Shown here: piece by piece, positions 27,317 to 35,308 of the stretch
How positions within the stretch are numbered: position 1 is the stretch's first letter
How the letters are laid out: each line of letters begins with the position of its first letter
Assembly: GCA_030605085.1 (NCBI GenBank)
Contig: JAUWBH010000025.1
Coordinates: 1 to 45,919, forward strand
DNA from: Promethearchaeota archaeon
Lineage (GTDB): Archaea; Asgardarchaeota; Lokiarchaeia; Sigynarchaeales; SOKP01
Direction: 5' to 3'
Length of the DNA: 45,919 bases
Translations under genes and position numbers: made by a program
The notes under the pieces: model-generated
Told to the model about the DNA's origin: nothing
Databases searched by the model: none
Seen by the model: the letters and a program-made list of their open reading frames with translations, nothing else

Positions 27317-29869
27317 TTAAAGTTTTTCCCAAGGCTTTCCATATAACTCAAACGAACTCATTATTAAGGCAATGTTTTTAATTTCTTCATCTACAGACCA
27401 CCTTAATTCAGTAAGCTCGGCGGACTTTTTTGACATGTACTCTTGACGTGCTTTTAAAAGAGCAACTCCTTGACTATTACCATTTAGTAAATTCACATAG
27501 AAGTCTGTAACTAATTCTTTAACCTCTTTGTTAAATATAGGATAACTTCTTGCGATTACACCTAAAATGTGGTTGTAATCAAATTGAGTAGTTATTTCAC
27601 TAAATGTAAGAAAAGCGTTATTCAATCTCTTTCCGTTAATGTCAAATATCTGAGTATTACAGCATATAATTGGTTGAATATTATTTTTATTTTCAATTAT
27701 AACATTGTAAATTTCGTTGAAAGATACTTTATTAATGTCGTTTGTTAAAAACATACTATTTTTTGGGTCTAAATCCGAGTAAAAAATGTTGCCTACAAAA
27801 TGAATAATGTGAAACGATCCTTGAGAGAGGCTTGAAAGTATTCTTTCCCTTGTACTATTTCTTCCAGTTAAGACTTCAACTTCGTTTATTTCGCTTTTAC
27901 TGCTAAAAAAATCTACTATATGTTTGAGTTCGTCAAGGCCTTCCCTAAAGGGGAACAATAGTTCGTTTTTTAAGTTATTTTCACTCCATCTTACAGGATC
28001 TCTTGAATTTAATGATTCTATTATTATAACGTTATATCGTTTTTGCGAAGAAATTTCTCCTTCTTCAAAGGCGATGCCTCCAAGAGAAGGCTCACCAATT
28101 TTATAAGAACTAGAATTTTTTAACATGAAAAAGTCATTGACATATATAAATTGGAAAGGAATTGTCATTTTATCTACAATTAAGTATACTTGAGGCGCAA
28201 AAGTTGAATTATTTAATTTTTTGATTAATTTCCTAATAAATTTAGGTAAAAATATGTATAATAATTGACCAAATTCCTTTACACTGAAATTATATGTGTG
28301 ATCTTGTTTATTATTAAAAATATCGTTATAAATTTCAATAATTTGAGCATCGTTCCAATACTCTGTTGTAATTTTTCCTTCAATAATTTGGTTTTCAGGA
28401 GATTTTAAACGATAAGTTATTGCTCCATTTTCACTTATTCGTAATACCATCTTTTTTATAATAAACTCCTTTTCATAAGTTCCAGAAATTACGAATTCTT
28501 CGTCATAAGAAAACCTTTTCATTTCTGTTAAATTTGCTCCGTCGTATAATGCCTCTAAACCAGTTAAATGCGATTGTAATTGATCCTCTAAATGTGGGAT
28601 TATTTTTTTTGCAAGATTAAAATCTTTTTCTTCGAATAATGCTCGATAAAACATCATGCACCAGAAATCATGAGCGTCTATACTAAAAAATTGGGACTTT
28701 GTTTTCCAGAGATAATTACACGAATAAAAGAAATGGAAAATGTCTGCACTTCTATGAGGTATTCTTAAATGAGAATTTAACTTTTCCAACGATTTAATCA
28801 AGTAGAATTCGTTTTTGTTTACAAATTTATTACAAGCGTCCATCCACCATTCGATGAGCACTTTGTTGTATCCCACTTCGGATTTATACATTAAAATATC
28901 TTCTAAAAAATCATATGTCATATATGTCAATTCAAATTTGTTTCTGTTTATGGAGAACTCTATAAATTTTCTGATATACCTTATTGCATCTTCGAAAGAT
29001 TGAAATTTCTGAATTTTTGAAAAAATATAGCTAACAACTATAATAATCCACGAATCTAATCCAGTGTTATTCATATAATAAATAAGAGCTTCTAAATCTT
29101 CAAAAATAGAGCTAAAATTTTGTTGATTTACAGGTATCCTACTTGCCTTTCCAAAAAAGTCTCTTAATTCACTTGGAAGGTTGTTCGCTAAAACTTTATT
29201 AAGTATTCGGACAAATTCTTGAGAATCTTCCATCAATTGATACTTAATATTAATATTTTCTAAAAACACACATAAGAACAGAGCTCTTTTGTTAGGCTCT
29301 AACTCATATAGCGTTTTACTTAAATATCTCGTACCGAAATCATAAAATTCTGACGGTAAAACACTATTCCTCAAGAACATTAGTAAAATTTGCAATTCAA
29401 CTAATTCTTGATATTCTTCTCTTTCCCTTACTTTAACTGAATAACTATTAATGAATTTTGTGATCCCCTCTGTTGATAAATCTTCCATTTTTACAAGTAT
29501 TTTCAACAGATTTTTTGCGAAATTATTAAATAGAGAGAGATCGTCTAATTTTGATAAAAAAGATAAAAATCGATTGTATACATCTACGTATTTAATTATA
29601 TCAGAGCGAATTATTTTACCATCTTTGCGCTTAATTAGAGTATTTAGATACATCCAGTACGAATTTACGATAACTTGAACTAACTGTCTTTTTTTGTTAG
29701 CATCAAGCCATTCTTTCTTTTCTAAATCAAAGTATAAATCGACGAAAAGGCGATTTGCCCACTTATGGTTTCCAATGTGAAATAACCGATTTCCTTTAAG
29801 GATAGTATTTTGGAAATTTTTTAAAAATATCTTCTTTTTTTCAAAACTAATAGCCATAGAAACTTTCAA
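27317..29869 (-). CDS. CHAT-domain (caspase-like) protease with helical-repeat N-terminus
   Basis: An 850-residue protein. Residues 1-450 are helical repeats, probably degenerate TPRs. Residues 470-600 are a mixed segment (SFDEEFVISGTYEKEFIIKK-like strands). The last 280 residues read as a CHAT peptidase: a strand and His in FHIIHFVGN (H690), the cysteine in PIICCNTQ (C737 aligns with the usual SACxT), then ILGVIARSYPIFNKEV and FYVNLLNGNSQGVALLKARQEY, the FYxxLxxGxSxAxALxxAQ ending of the family. CHAT proteases act as separase- or caspase-like effectors, for example in type III-E CRISPR. The gene starts 47 bp downstream of an actin-family gene, which is unusual and suggests filament-coupled proteolysis. 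Confidence 0.72.
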   Translation of the reverse strand: MKVSMAISFEKKKIFLKNFQNTILKGNRLFHIGNHKWANRLFVDLYFDLEKKEWLDANKKRQLVQVIVNSYWMYLNTLIKRKDGKIIRSDIIKYVDVYNRFLSFLSKLDDLSLFNNFAKNLLKILVKMEDLSTEGITKFINSYSVKVREREEYQELVELQILLMFLRNSVLPSEFYDFGTRYLSKTLYELEPNKRALFLCVFLENINIKYQLMEDSQEFVRILNKVLANNLPSELRDFFGKASRIPVNQQNFSSIFEDLEALIYYMNNTGLDSWIIIVVSYIFSKIQKFQSFEDAIRYIRKFIEFSINRNKFELTYMTYDFLEDILMYKSEVGYNKVLIEWWMDACNKFVNKNEFYLIKSLEKLNSHLRIPHRSADIFHFFYSCNYLWKTKSQFFSIDAHDFWCMMFYRALFEEKDFNLAKKIIPHLEDQLQSHLTGLEALYDGANLTEMKRFSYDEEFVISGTYEKEFIIKKMVLRISENGAITYRLKSPENQIIEGKITTEYWNDAQIIEIYNDIFNNKQDHTYNFSVKEFGQLLYIFLPKFIRKLIKKLNNSTFAPQVYLIVDKMTIPFQFIYVNDFFMLKNSSSYKIGEPSLGGIAFEEGEISSQKRYNVIIIESLNSRDPVRWSENNLKNELLFPFREGLDELKHIVDFFSSKSEINEVEVLTGRNSTRERILSSLSQGSFHIIHFVGNIFYSDLDPKNSMFLTNDINKVSFNEIYNVIIENKNNIQPIICCNTQIFDINGKRLNNAFLTFSEITTQFDYNHILGVIARSYPIFNKEVKELVTDFYVNLLNGNSQGVALLKARQEYMSKKSAELTELRWSVDEEIKNIALIMSSFELYGKPWEKL

Positions 29870-29916
29870 CTATAAATGTTATTTTAATATCTATATTGGT
29901 TGTTAAATTTTTGAAC

Positions 29917-31080
29917 TTAATTAATTTGGTCAGGATTTTCAACCCAACCTTTTTGTAATTGACTTTTTGATAATAAAATTGAAGCTCCAATCCACCCCAT
30001 ATTTTCCCGTCCACTTACAGAAATTACCTTTACACTTGGTTTTAATCTTTCAGAAAAATGTTCTGAAATTTCAAAAAGCATTCTTTCTTTTAATCCTGGA
30101 ATTAAACTTCCTCCTCCTGAGAGAACGATATTTGAAAGTAATTCTTGCCAATTCTCACGATCCCAAGTTTTTACGACATTAGCAATAGCTTCTCCTAATC
30201 CTATATAATCAATATGAATTAGTCTTGGATTGAATAATGGCTCCGAAAGCATGAATCTTTCTGAATTAATTTCTATAGAAGTGCCATCGGGAAATTTTAT
30301 AAGTTGATTGTACTTCTTTTCCCCTTCCTTAATCTTATTTTTTATTTTTTCTACATTTCTAGGGTCTTGGATGCATATAGATGTTTTTTCCTTTATTTCT
30401 TTAACTAATATGTTATCAAGATAGAGATTTCTCCCCACTCCTTTCTCAGTTAAAACCATGTTTAAAAAACCGTTTGTAAGCTCCTGTCCAGCTATTGGAA
30501 ACACATCCCTTGCCATGATATTAGTAAATCCACGAAAAATCGTTGATATGTATGTAATTGATTCTCCAAAATTCACTACAACTCCACTTGTCATCCCTAA
30601 TGTCGATAAAATCGATTGACTTTCTGGTAAAAATAAAATTTTTGGAAAATTGTACAAACCAAAAAAAGTCTGCTGTAATTTATTTTTTGCCACATCTGTC
30701 ATGGAAAACGGAGTAATTAATACGATCGGCTGTTTATATTGATATTTAGAGGGGATATCTAATTTTTTATAATAATGGTTAAAATATTTGAAAAGTACAA
30801 TGTAATTCTGTTCTTTAATGAACTCGTGGACTTTCAATATATTTTGGAATTTTAGAGCATCGTTTCCAAAAAGTTGCTTTTCAATATTTTCATTATTATT
30901 AATAAAAATATCCTCAAGGCCATCAATTACATCTGAATTAAATGAAAAATCCGAAATATCAACATAAATGCTTGGTGCAACAATATCTGGGAAGTCATCT
31001 CCAGCAAAACCCATTCTAAAGGTGTTACTGCCAAAATCTATAATTATTGGTCTTAACAATCGACTTTCGTTATCTGACAT
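29917..31080 (-). CDS. Actin-family protein with altered hydrolysis residues
   Basis: A 387-residue actin/Arp relative. Phosphate loop 1 is IIIDFGSNTFRMGFAGDD (D15 equals actin D11), the Gln137 counterpart is Q155 in ESQSILST, phosphate loop 2 is VVVNFGESITYIS, and the adenosine motif is VLSGGGSLIPGLKERM, followed by MGWIGASILLS. In loop 2 actin's DSGDGVTH becomes N170-F-G-E173-S-I-T-Y177, so the residues matching D154 and H161, both involved in Mg/water positioning, are changed. The DNase-loop/subdomain 2 region is divergent. It may bind ATP and polymerise but hydrolyse poorly. It lies in a co-directional set with a coiled-coil protein upstream and a CHAT protease downstream. This is not lokiactin itself. 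Confidence 0.85.
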   Translation of the reverse strand: MSDNESRLLRPIIIDFGSNTFRMGFAGDDFPDIVAPSIYVDISDFSFNSDVIDGLEDIFINNNENIEKQLFGNDALKFQNILKVHEFIKEQNYIVLFKYFNHYYKKLDIPSKYQYKQPIVLITPFSMTDVAKNKLQQTFFGLYNFPKILFLPESQSILSTLGMTSGVVVNFGESITYISTIFRGFTNIMARDVFPIAGQELTNGFLNMVLTEKGVGRNLYLDNILVKEIKEKTSICIQDPRNVEKIKNKIKEGEKKYNQLIKFPDGTSIEINSERFMLSEPLFNPRLIHIDYIGLGEAIANVVKTWDRENWQELLSNIVLSGGGSLIPGLKERMLFEISEHFSERLKPSVKVISVSGRENMGWIGASILLSKSQLQKGWVENPDQIN

Positions 31081-31173
31081 GACGAATCTATGTTAAATTT
31101 TTCAATGAAAAAATTATATATAAAAATTATATAATTAAAAAAATAATAATAGTTCTAAAAAATAAGTTTTTGT

Positions 31174-32031
31174 TTAAAGAATTAATTCATCTGTTAATCT
31201 CTTTAGTTCATATTCCTTAACTTTTAATACCACTATTCCCAAAATTTTCTGAAAATTTTCAGTCAATTCTTGAAGATTCATACCCGTAACTTTCTCAATC
31301 TCTTTTCTTTTTACTTGAAACAAATTTATACTACCATGAAATCTCTCTGCTAAAATATTTAACGAATCTACTAAACTTTCCGTGTTTTGCATTGTAGTTT
31401 TGCGCATTTTCCTAAGAATAGCTATTATATGGGATGTTGATGCCTCCCATTCATCATAGCGTTGGTTATAATCTTTCAAATACTCTTCGAAAAAGGTTTG
31501 TAAATTTAAATAAATGTTTTCTCTTGAAAATACTACAGTTGAAGGTTCCAACGGCTTTTTCTCTAAAAGTTCTTGAGGTGGTACTTTTAGATGTACTTCC
31601 GAAATTCTTTTTGAAGGTTCTTCAAGCTCTTCTTTAACTTGCGATTTAACAACTTCAGTAGCTTTAGACTTTTTACGAGTTTTAGTTTCTATTCTTTCAG
31701 TCAAGGGTATATCTTCCATAAGATATGCTTCCGCAATTTTGCTTTTAGCTTCATAATTTAATTGGGGTTCTATCATCTTTTCTTCTTTTGATTCGCTCAC
31801 ATAATATCCGTCTCCTTCTGATACTCCTCTTAATAATCCTTGTAAATCTGTCTGAGTCTTCTTTGCAGATTTTAAAGCAGAGTCTAATGAAATGGATTCA
31901 GCCTTTTCTTTCTTAGCAGATTTTAAAGCAGCATCTAAAGTACTTTCTTTTCCAACGGAATTTGACGCAGCATCTTGTGTTTTTTTTTTCGCAGATTTTG
32001 AAGATTTCTTCTTTTTCTTTTTCTTACCCAT
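31174..32031 (-). CDS. Lysine-rich coiled-coil protein of the actin/CHAT set
   Basis: A 285-residue protein from the ATG at 32031 (MGKKKKKKK); an earlier TTG at 32040 adds three residues. The N-terminus is a poly-lysine tail followed by two or three short imperfect repeats (LDAALKSAKKEK, LDSALKSAKKTQ), then an acidic/basic low-complexity linker, and from residue 165 a long helical coiled coil (YLNLQTFFEEYLKDYNQRYD and onward). No enzyme motif is present. The basic tail could bind nucleic acid, membrane or an acidic filament surface. Gap to the actin gene is 93 bp on the same strand. Function unknown. Confidence 0.65.
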   Translation of the reverse strand: MGKKKKKKKSSKSAKKKTQDAASNSVGKESTLDAALKSAKKEKAESISLDSALKSAKKTQTDLQGLLRGVSEGDGYYVSESKEEKMIEPQLNYEAKSKIAEAYLMEDIPLTERIETKTRKKSKATEVVKSQVKEELEEPSKRISEVHLKVPPQELLEKKPLEPSTVVFSRENIYLNLQTFFEEYLKDYNQRYDEWEASTSHIIAILRKMRKTTMQNTESLVDSLNILAERFHGSINLFQVKRKEIEKVTGMNLQELTENFQKILGIVVLKVKEYELKRLTDELIL

Positions 32032-32082
32032 TACGATCAAGCACTTTTTTCCATTTATTCTATTCTTCTAATATTTGAATTA

Positions 32083-32092
32083 ATTTATAAAT
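32083..32092 (-). promoter_or_regulatory. Candidate TATA box for the actin/CHAT transcript
   Basis: ATTTATAAAT, about 50 bp upstream of the ATG at 32031, is suitably placed for an archaeal promoter with a short leader. AT-rich background makes chance occurrence likely. Confidence 0.3.
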
Positions 32093-32169
32093 CTATTTTA
32101 ATTAGTTAGGCAGAAATGGATTTTTTTTTTGAATAAGGCTATTTAATTTAATAAATTTATTAATGTTTT

Positions 32170-32568
32170 TTATTCTAAAGGTATTACCTCAACTTTAATC
32201 GCATTGCCCTCTCGTTTAAGCTTTTTTGTGAACTCCTCGATATCGATATCTGGTTTTGGACCAATGACCGTCCATATCGCAGTCTTGTCCATCTCGATTG
32301 TCGTCGACTCGCCATAAACAAGAGATATTCCACTTTCTGCAAATATAGTTGCTAATTTCGCTAAACTTCCCGCTTGATCAGACATAGTAATTCTAAATTT
32401 AAGAGATTCTCCTTTTAAACCAACCGGCGTTATTTTTAACTCTTTTGTATCTGAATCGCTTACTAACATTAATTGCGAATTTGTTGTAAGCCCTAAACTT
32501 TTTCTTATAATTTGAGGAATTACTATTCGGCCTCTCTCATCAATAGTAATTATTCTTACTTCTTTCAT
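32170..32568 (-). CDS. AbrB-type DNA-binding plus ACT domain regulator
   Basis: A 132-residue protein. Residues 1-50 are an AbrB/SpoVT fold (IITIDERGRIVIPQIIRKSLGL). Residues 55-130 are an ACT-type ligand-binding domain (FRITMSDQAGSLAKLATIFAESGISLVYGESTTI). Such fusions are plausible transcription regulators responding to an amino acid or other small ligand. It lies 138 bp upstream of the actin/CHAT set on the same strand, so it may regulate it or be its first gene. Three ATGAAAGAA units spaced 10 bp apart precede and include the start, so the ATGs lie in three different frames. The ATG at 32568 is the only one giving this protein. Confidence 0.8.
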   Translation of the reverse strand: MKEVRIITIDERGRIVIPQIIRKSLGLTTNSQLMLVSDSDTKELKITPVGLKGESLKFRITMSDQAGSLAKLATIFAESGISLVYGESTTIEMDKTAIWTVIGPKPDIDIEEFTKKLKREGNAIKVEVIPLE

Positions 32569-32721
32569 TTTCTTTCATTTTCTTTCATTTTCTCTATAAA
32601 AACATACTAAATAGTCGAAATTTTACATAATAATAATTAATAATTAAATCGATTATATATATAAATTAATCCTTATTCTTATTCGAATTAATATTGATTT
32701 ACTTCAAAATATCTTTTTGAA

Positions 32722-32817
32722 GGAACGCCTACTGATAAAAATTTTACTGACATAAATTCATATGGGTACCTTAAGTTTTCAAAAGACAAACCTGAACATA
32801 ACATCGTTTATTTTTGA
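32722..32817 (+). pseudogene. Third, very short phosphoesterase 3' fragment
   Basis: The frame reads GTPTDKNFTDINSYGYLKFS and ends IVYF then TGA, almost identical to the last 32 residues of the protein at 19441-19971. No upstream part survives. As with the copy at 23669-23950, it is followed within about 50 bp by a convergent zinc-ribbon membrane gene. Confidence 0.82.
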
Positions 32818-32868
32818 TTTTAATTTATTAAAAATCCGGTTTAGAGGTTTTTTTTCTCTTTGAAATTT

Positions 32869-33345
32869 TTATAAATTTCGTGTAGTTGAATATAAATTAT
32901 ATTGGAGAAATCTGGGAATTCTATTACCACACTCCGGACAAAATATTAATCCTTCTTCTATTATTTCGTCGCAATTTGGGCATTTTATTTTTCCTTCAGG
33001 AACAATCTCAATATTTAAGCTATCAATAACAATAAATTGGTTATACTCATCAATGCCTTGTAAATACTTTTGTAAGATTAAATCCCCTTGAGCTAAATAA
33101 TTAAGTTCTTCCAAATTTAAATTTCCTAATTCATAATGTTCAATTATTTCTTCGATTTGCTTAGAATCTTTGTCATATTTCGTAAAAATAACTGACGCAA
33201 TGCCTCCACATAGGAAAAAAGCAATTACTATTAAAAACAAAACAAGAGGAATAACATCTAAAATTATTAAGATACTAATCAATGCAATTAAGATAGCAGC
33301 ACAGAACCATCCGAATGATAGAACAAATTCCCAAATTTTAACCAT
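32869..33345 (-). CDS. Two-helix membrane protein with C-terminal zinc ribbon (copy B)
   Basis: A 158-residue paralogue of the protein at 23997-24464. It has two membrane helices (about residues 5-55), an acidic linker (EIIEHYELGNLNLEELNYLAQGDL) and a zinc ribbon (CPNCDEIIEEGLIFCPECGNR). The first half has diverged more than the zinc ribbon and the C-terminal FLQYNLYS. It lies 51 bp from a convergent phosphoesterase fragment, the same arrangement as copy A. Function unknown. Confidence 0.75.
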   Translation of the reverse strand: MVKIWEFVLSFGWFCAAILIALISILIILDVIPLVLFLIVIAFFLCGGIASVIFTKYDKDSKQIEEIIEHYELGNLNLEELNYLAQGDLILQKYLQGIDEYNQFIVIDSLNIEIVPEGKIKCPNCDEIIEEGLIFCPECGNRIPRFLQYNLYSTTRNL

Positions 33346-33563
33346 TTATTTTTCCTATGATTTACCTAAAAATTAATTTTTTAAAATCATAAATCTAACA
33401 TAAGAATTTTTATTTAAATCTGGGGTTTTAGAAAAATCATTAAAAGAGTAGAGATCATCATCAAAACACCTTTTATTACATAATTATTTCATTCAATAAT
33501 TAGACAACCACATTCCAATTCAAAGAATTGACAAGGTAATTAAAAAAAGTTATTATATAGATA

Positions 33564-33701
33564 TTAAAGGTCCTTTTTGTGTGCCTTTAATTTTACAGTT
33601 AAATCTCGTGCTAGTTTTGAATACCATACTAATAATTCTCCCGCATCATTTGGTTTAAAATATTCTCCTCCGCACAAAACCGCTGCTTGGTTCATTAATT
33701 C
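33564..33701 (-). pseudogene. C-terminal relic of a VWA-domain protein
   Basis: The minus-strand frame reads ELMNQAAVLCGGEYFKPNDA, then GELLVWYSKLARDL and KLKAHKKDL with a stop. It nearly matches the last 45 residues of the intact VWA protein at 37010-39136. DNA similarity is also high. It is a detached tail left by duplication or deletion, 3.3 kb from the intact gene and in the same orientation. Confidence 0.85.
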
Positions 33702-33838
33702 GTAAGATTAATACCAATTCTGTTGGTAATAATTTGCCTTTCTTCTTCTGTTATATTTAAACCATATTTCTCTCTAGTGATTTTTGTCCAAAGATAATGC
33801 AAAAATCTACCCTGTTTTTCGTTTAATCTCGGAAACTC
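33695..33838 (-). pseudogene. C-terminal relic of an unidentified protein
   Basis: The frame reads PRLNEKQGRFLHYLWTKITR, EKYGLNITEEERQIITNRIG and ends INLTN. Composition looks like real protein, but no family is recognised. Its stop overlaps the 5' edge of the VWA relic, and its N-terminal side runs into the plus-strand relic at about 33840. Confidence 0.4.
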
Positions 33839-33839
33839 T

Positions 33840-33932
33840 ATAAATAAGCAAGCAATAGATGAGCTACATGAGATTACAACGGGCTATATAGGCTGGAGTT
33901 ATTTTGATAATTATCTTGGAAATCCTAAATAA
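33840..33932 (+). pseudogene. Short C-terminal relic, plus strand
   Basis: The frame reads INKQAIDELHEITTGYIGWS then YFDNYLGNPK and TAA. It looks like a true protein end but has no start and no recognised family. It ends 61 bp before the LRR gene at 33994. Confidence 0.35.
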
Positions 33933-33993
33933 ATTTATATGCTTGTTTTATTAGTTATTTCTTGAAGAAAAAAAAGAAAATAAAAAGTTTAGG

Positions 33994-35007
33994 ATGATTA
34001 TTTCTAAAGAATTCAAGGTTAACGATTATATTTTACTTTGTTTAGATAATGATGAAACTTTTATTTACATTGGCGGAAGTAAGTTTCGACAATGTAAACA
34101 ATTATTATTAAATATTTCTGTGGATAAGATTCAATCTTTTGATAAAATCCACTCAATTGATGAAATTGCTGAAAAATTAGAAGATGAGGGGGAAAATGAA
34201 TCCCAAGAAAGGATTATCCCTCCCGATATTGAATTCTGGGGACATAGCTCGAATCTACAAGTATGGTATGAAAATAATTATGACACTAGACTTCTTCATA
34301 GAAGTTTGGCATTTCCTTTATTAAAAAGATTGACAGAGGTAGGCGATCCAGTTGCTAAGAAGGTTTTCAAAGAAGAAATCGTCAAACGTGTAAATAGTGG
34401 ACATCAATCTGTTATTTGTTTCCTAAAAGAAGAAGGTTATTTCGACTATTTATCTCATGAGGAGCAATTAATGGCTTTATTACATCCAAAAGAAATGGAT
34501 GCACTTCTTGAAATCGAATATTATTCAAACATAAAACTTGAATATACTCTTGATTTAGATGAACTTTTGAGTCATTCAGGCTATTCTGTTGAAAATAAAG
34601 GAATTACTGAACTTAGCCTTAGTAATTGTAAGTTAAAAACTCTCCCAGATTCAATTGGCAATTTTCCCTCATTAAGGGTTCTGAATTTAGAAAGAAATCA
34701 ATTAACTTCTCTGCCTGATTCTATTGGCAATTTATCACATCTGGATACTTTATGTTTAAGTGAAAATCAGCTTATAATCCTCTCAGATTCCATAAGTAAC
34801 CTTACCTCCTTAAGGAAATTAGTCTTAAACGATAATAGATTAAGATTATTGCCAGATTCTATTGGAAATCTATATTCCCTAAAGTTATTAAATTTAGAAA
34901 GAAATCTATTGACTACATTACCTAAATCAATTAAAAACTTAGAATCTTTAAAATTTCTCGATTTAGAAGGCAATAATTTAAAAAATTCAGATCTTTCAAT
35001 TATATGA
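33994..35007 (+). CDS. LRR protein with conserved Lokiarchaeal-type N-terminal domain
   Basis: A 337-residue protein. The N-terminal 200 residues form a non-repetitive domain (EFWGHSSNLQVWYENNYDTR, LLHRSLAFPLLKRLTEVGDP, FLKEEGYFDYLSHEEQLMAL) that I associate with LRR proteins of Asgard archaea. Residues 205-330 are five LRRs of the 23-residue type (LRVLNLERNQLTSLPDSIGN). No signal peptide, membrane helix, TIR or NTPase is present. The LRR type matches that of the NLR-like protein, but the codons are diverse, so these repeats are older. It is probably a protein-binding adaptor or sensor. Confidence 0.8.
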   Translation: MIISKEFKVNDYILLCLDNDETFIYIGGSKFRQCKQLLLNISVDKIQSFDKIHSIDEIAEKLEDEGENESQERIIPPDIEFWGHSSNLQVWYENNYDTRLLHRSLAFPLLKRLTEVGDPVAKKVFKEEIVKRVNSGHQSVICFLKEEGYFDYLSHEEQLMALLHPKEMDALLEIEYYSNIKLEYTLDLDELLSHSGYSVENKGITELSLSNCKLKTLPDSIGNFPSLRVLNLERNQLTSLPDSIGNLSHLDTLCLSENQLIILSDSISNLTSLRKLVLNDNRLRLLPDSIGNLYSLKLLNLERNLLTTLPKSIKNLESLKFLDLEGNNLKNSDLSII

Positions 35008-35308
35008 AGCTTTTAAACACTTTTCTTTAAGCTTTTAGACATTTTATAATAGTATGCTCTAATTCATTGAAGAAATCAGAGATTTTCAAAACATAATCGG
35101 TTACATTTTTTTGGCAATATTTCAGGAACAATATAGATGGGAAGAACCATTTTTTTTTATCCTTAAGAAAAAAGCATAAGAATAGAAAAATCCTCACACA
35201 CCATCTATTTAAATGTAGTTCTTCGTATTTTTTTATCATACTTTCGCGTCATGCGTAATTTATAAGAAAAAAAATGAAAATTGAGATTTACATTGAAATT
35301 CGGTTTAG
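35008..35308. other. Intergenic region
   Basis: A 301-bp gap. The minus strand holds a 70-codon open frame (35027-35239) that is hydrophobic and aromatic with no family signature. A TATAAAT-like sequence lies upstream of it, but AT richness makes this weak. I do not call it a gene. Confidence 0.3.

Noticed and set aside
29917..31080. Lokiactin orthologue
   Set aside because: Subdomain 2 and phosphate loop 2 are too divergent from lokiactin and eukaryotic actin; it is better called an actin-family relative.
35027..35239. 70-codon minus-strand frame
   Set aside because: Hydrophobic, low-complexity, no family signature and weak start context; not supportable as a gene.
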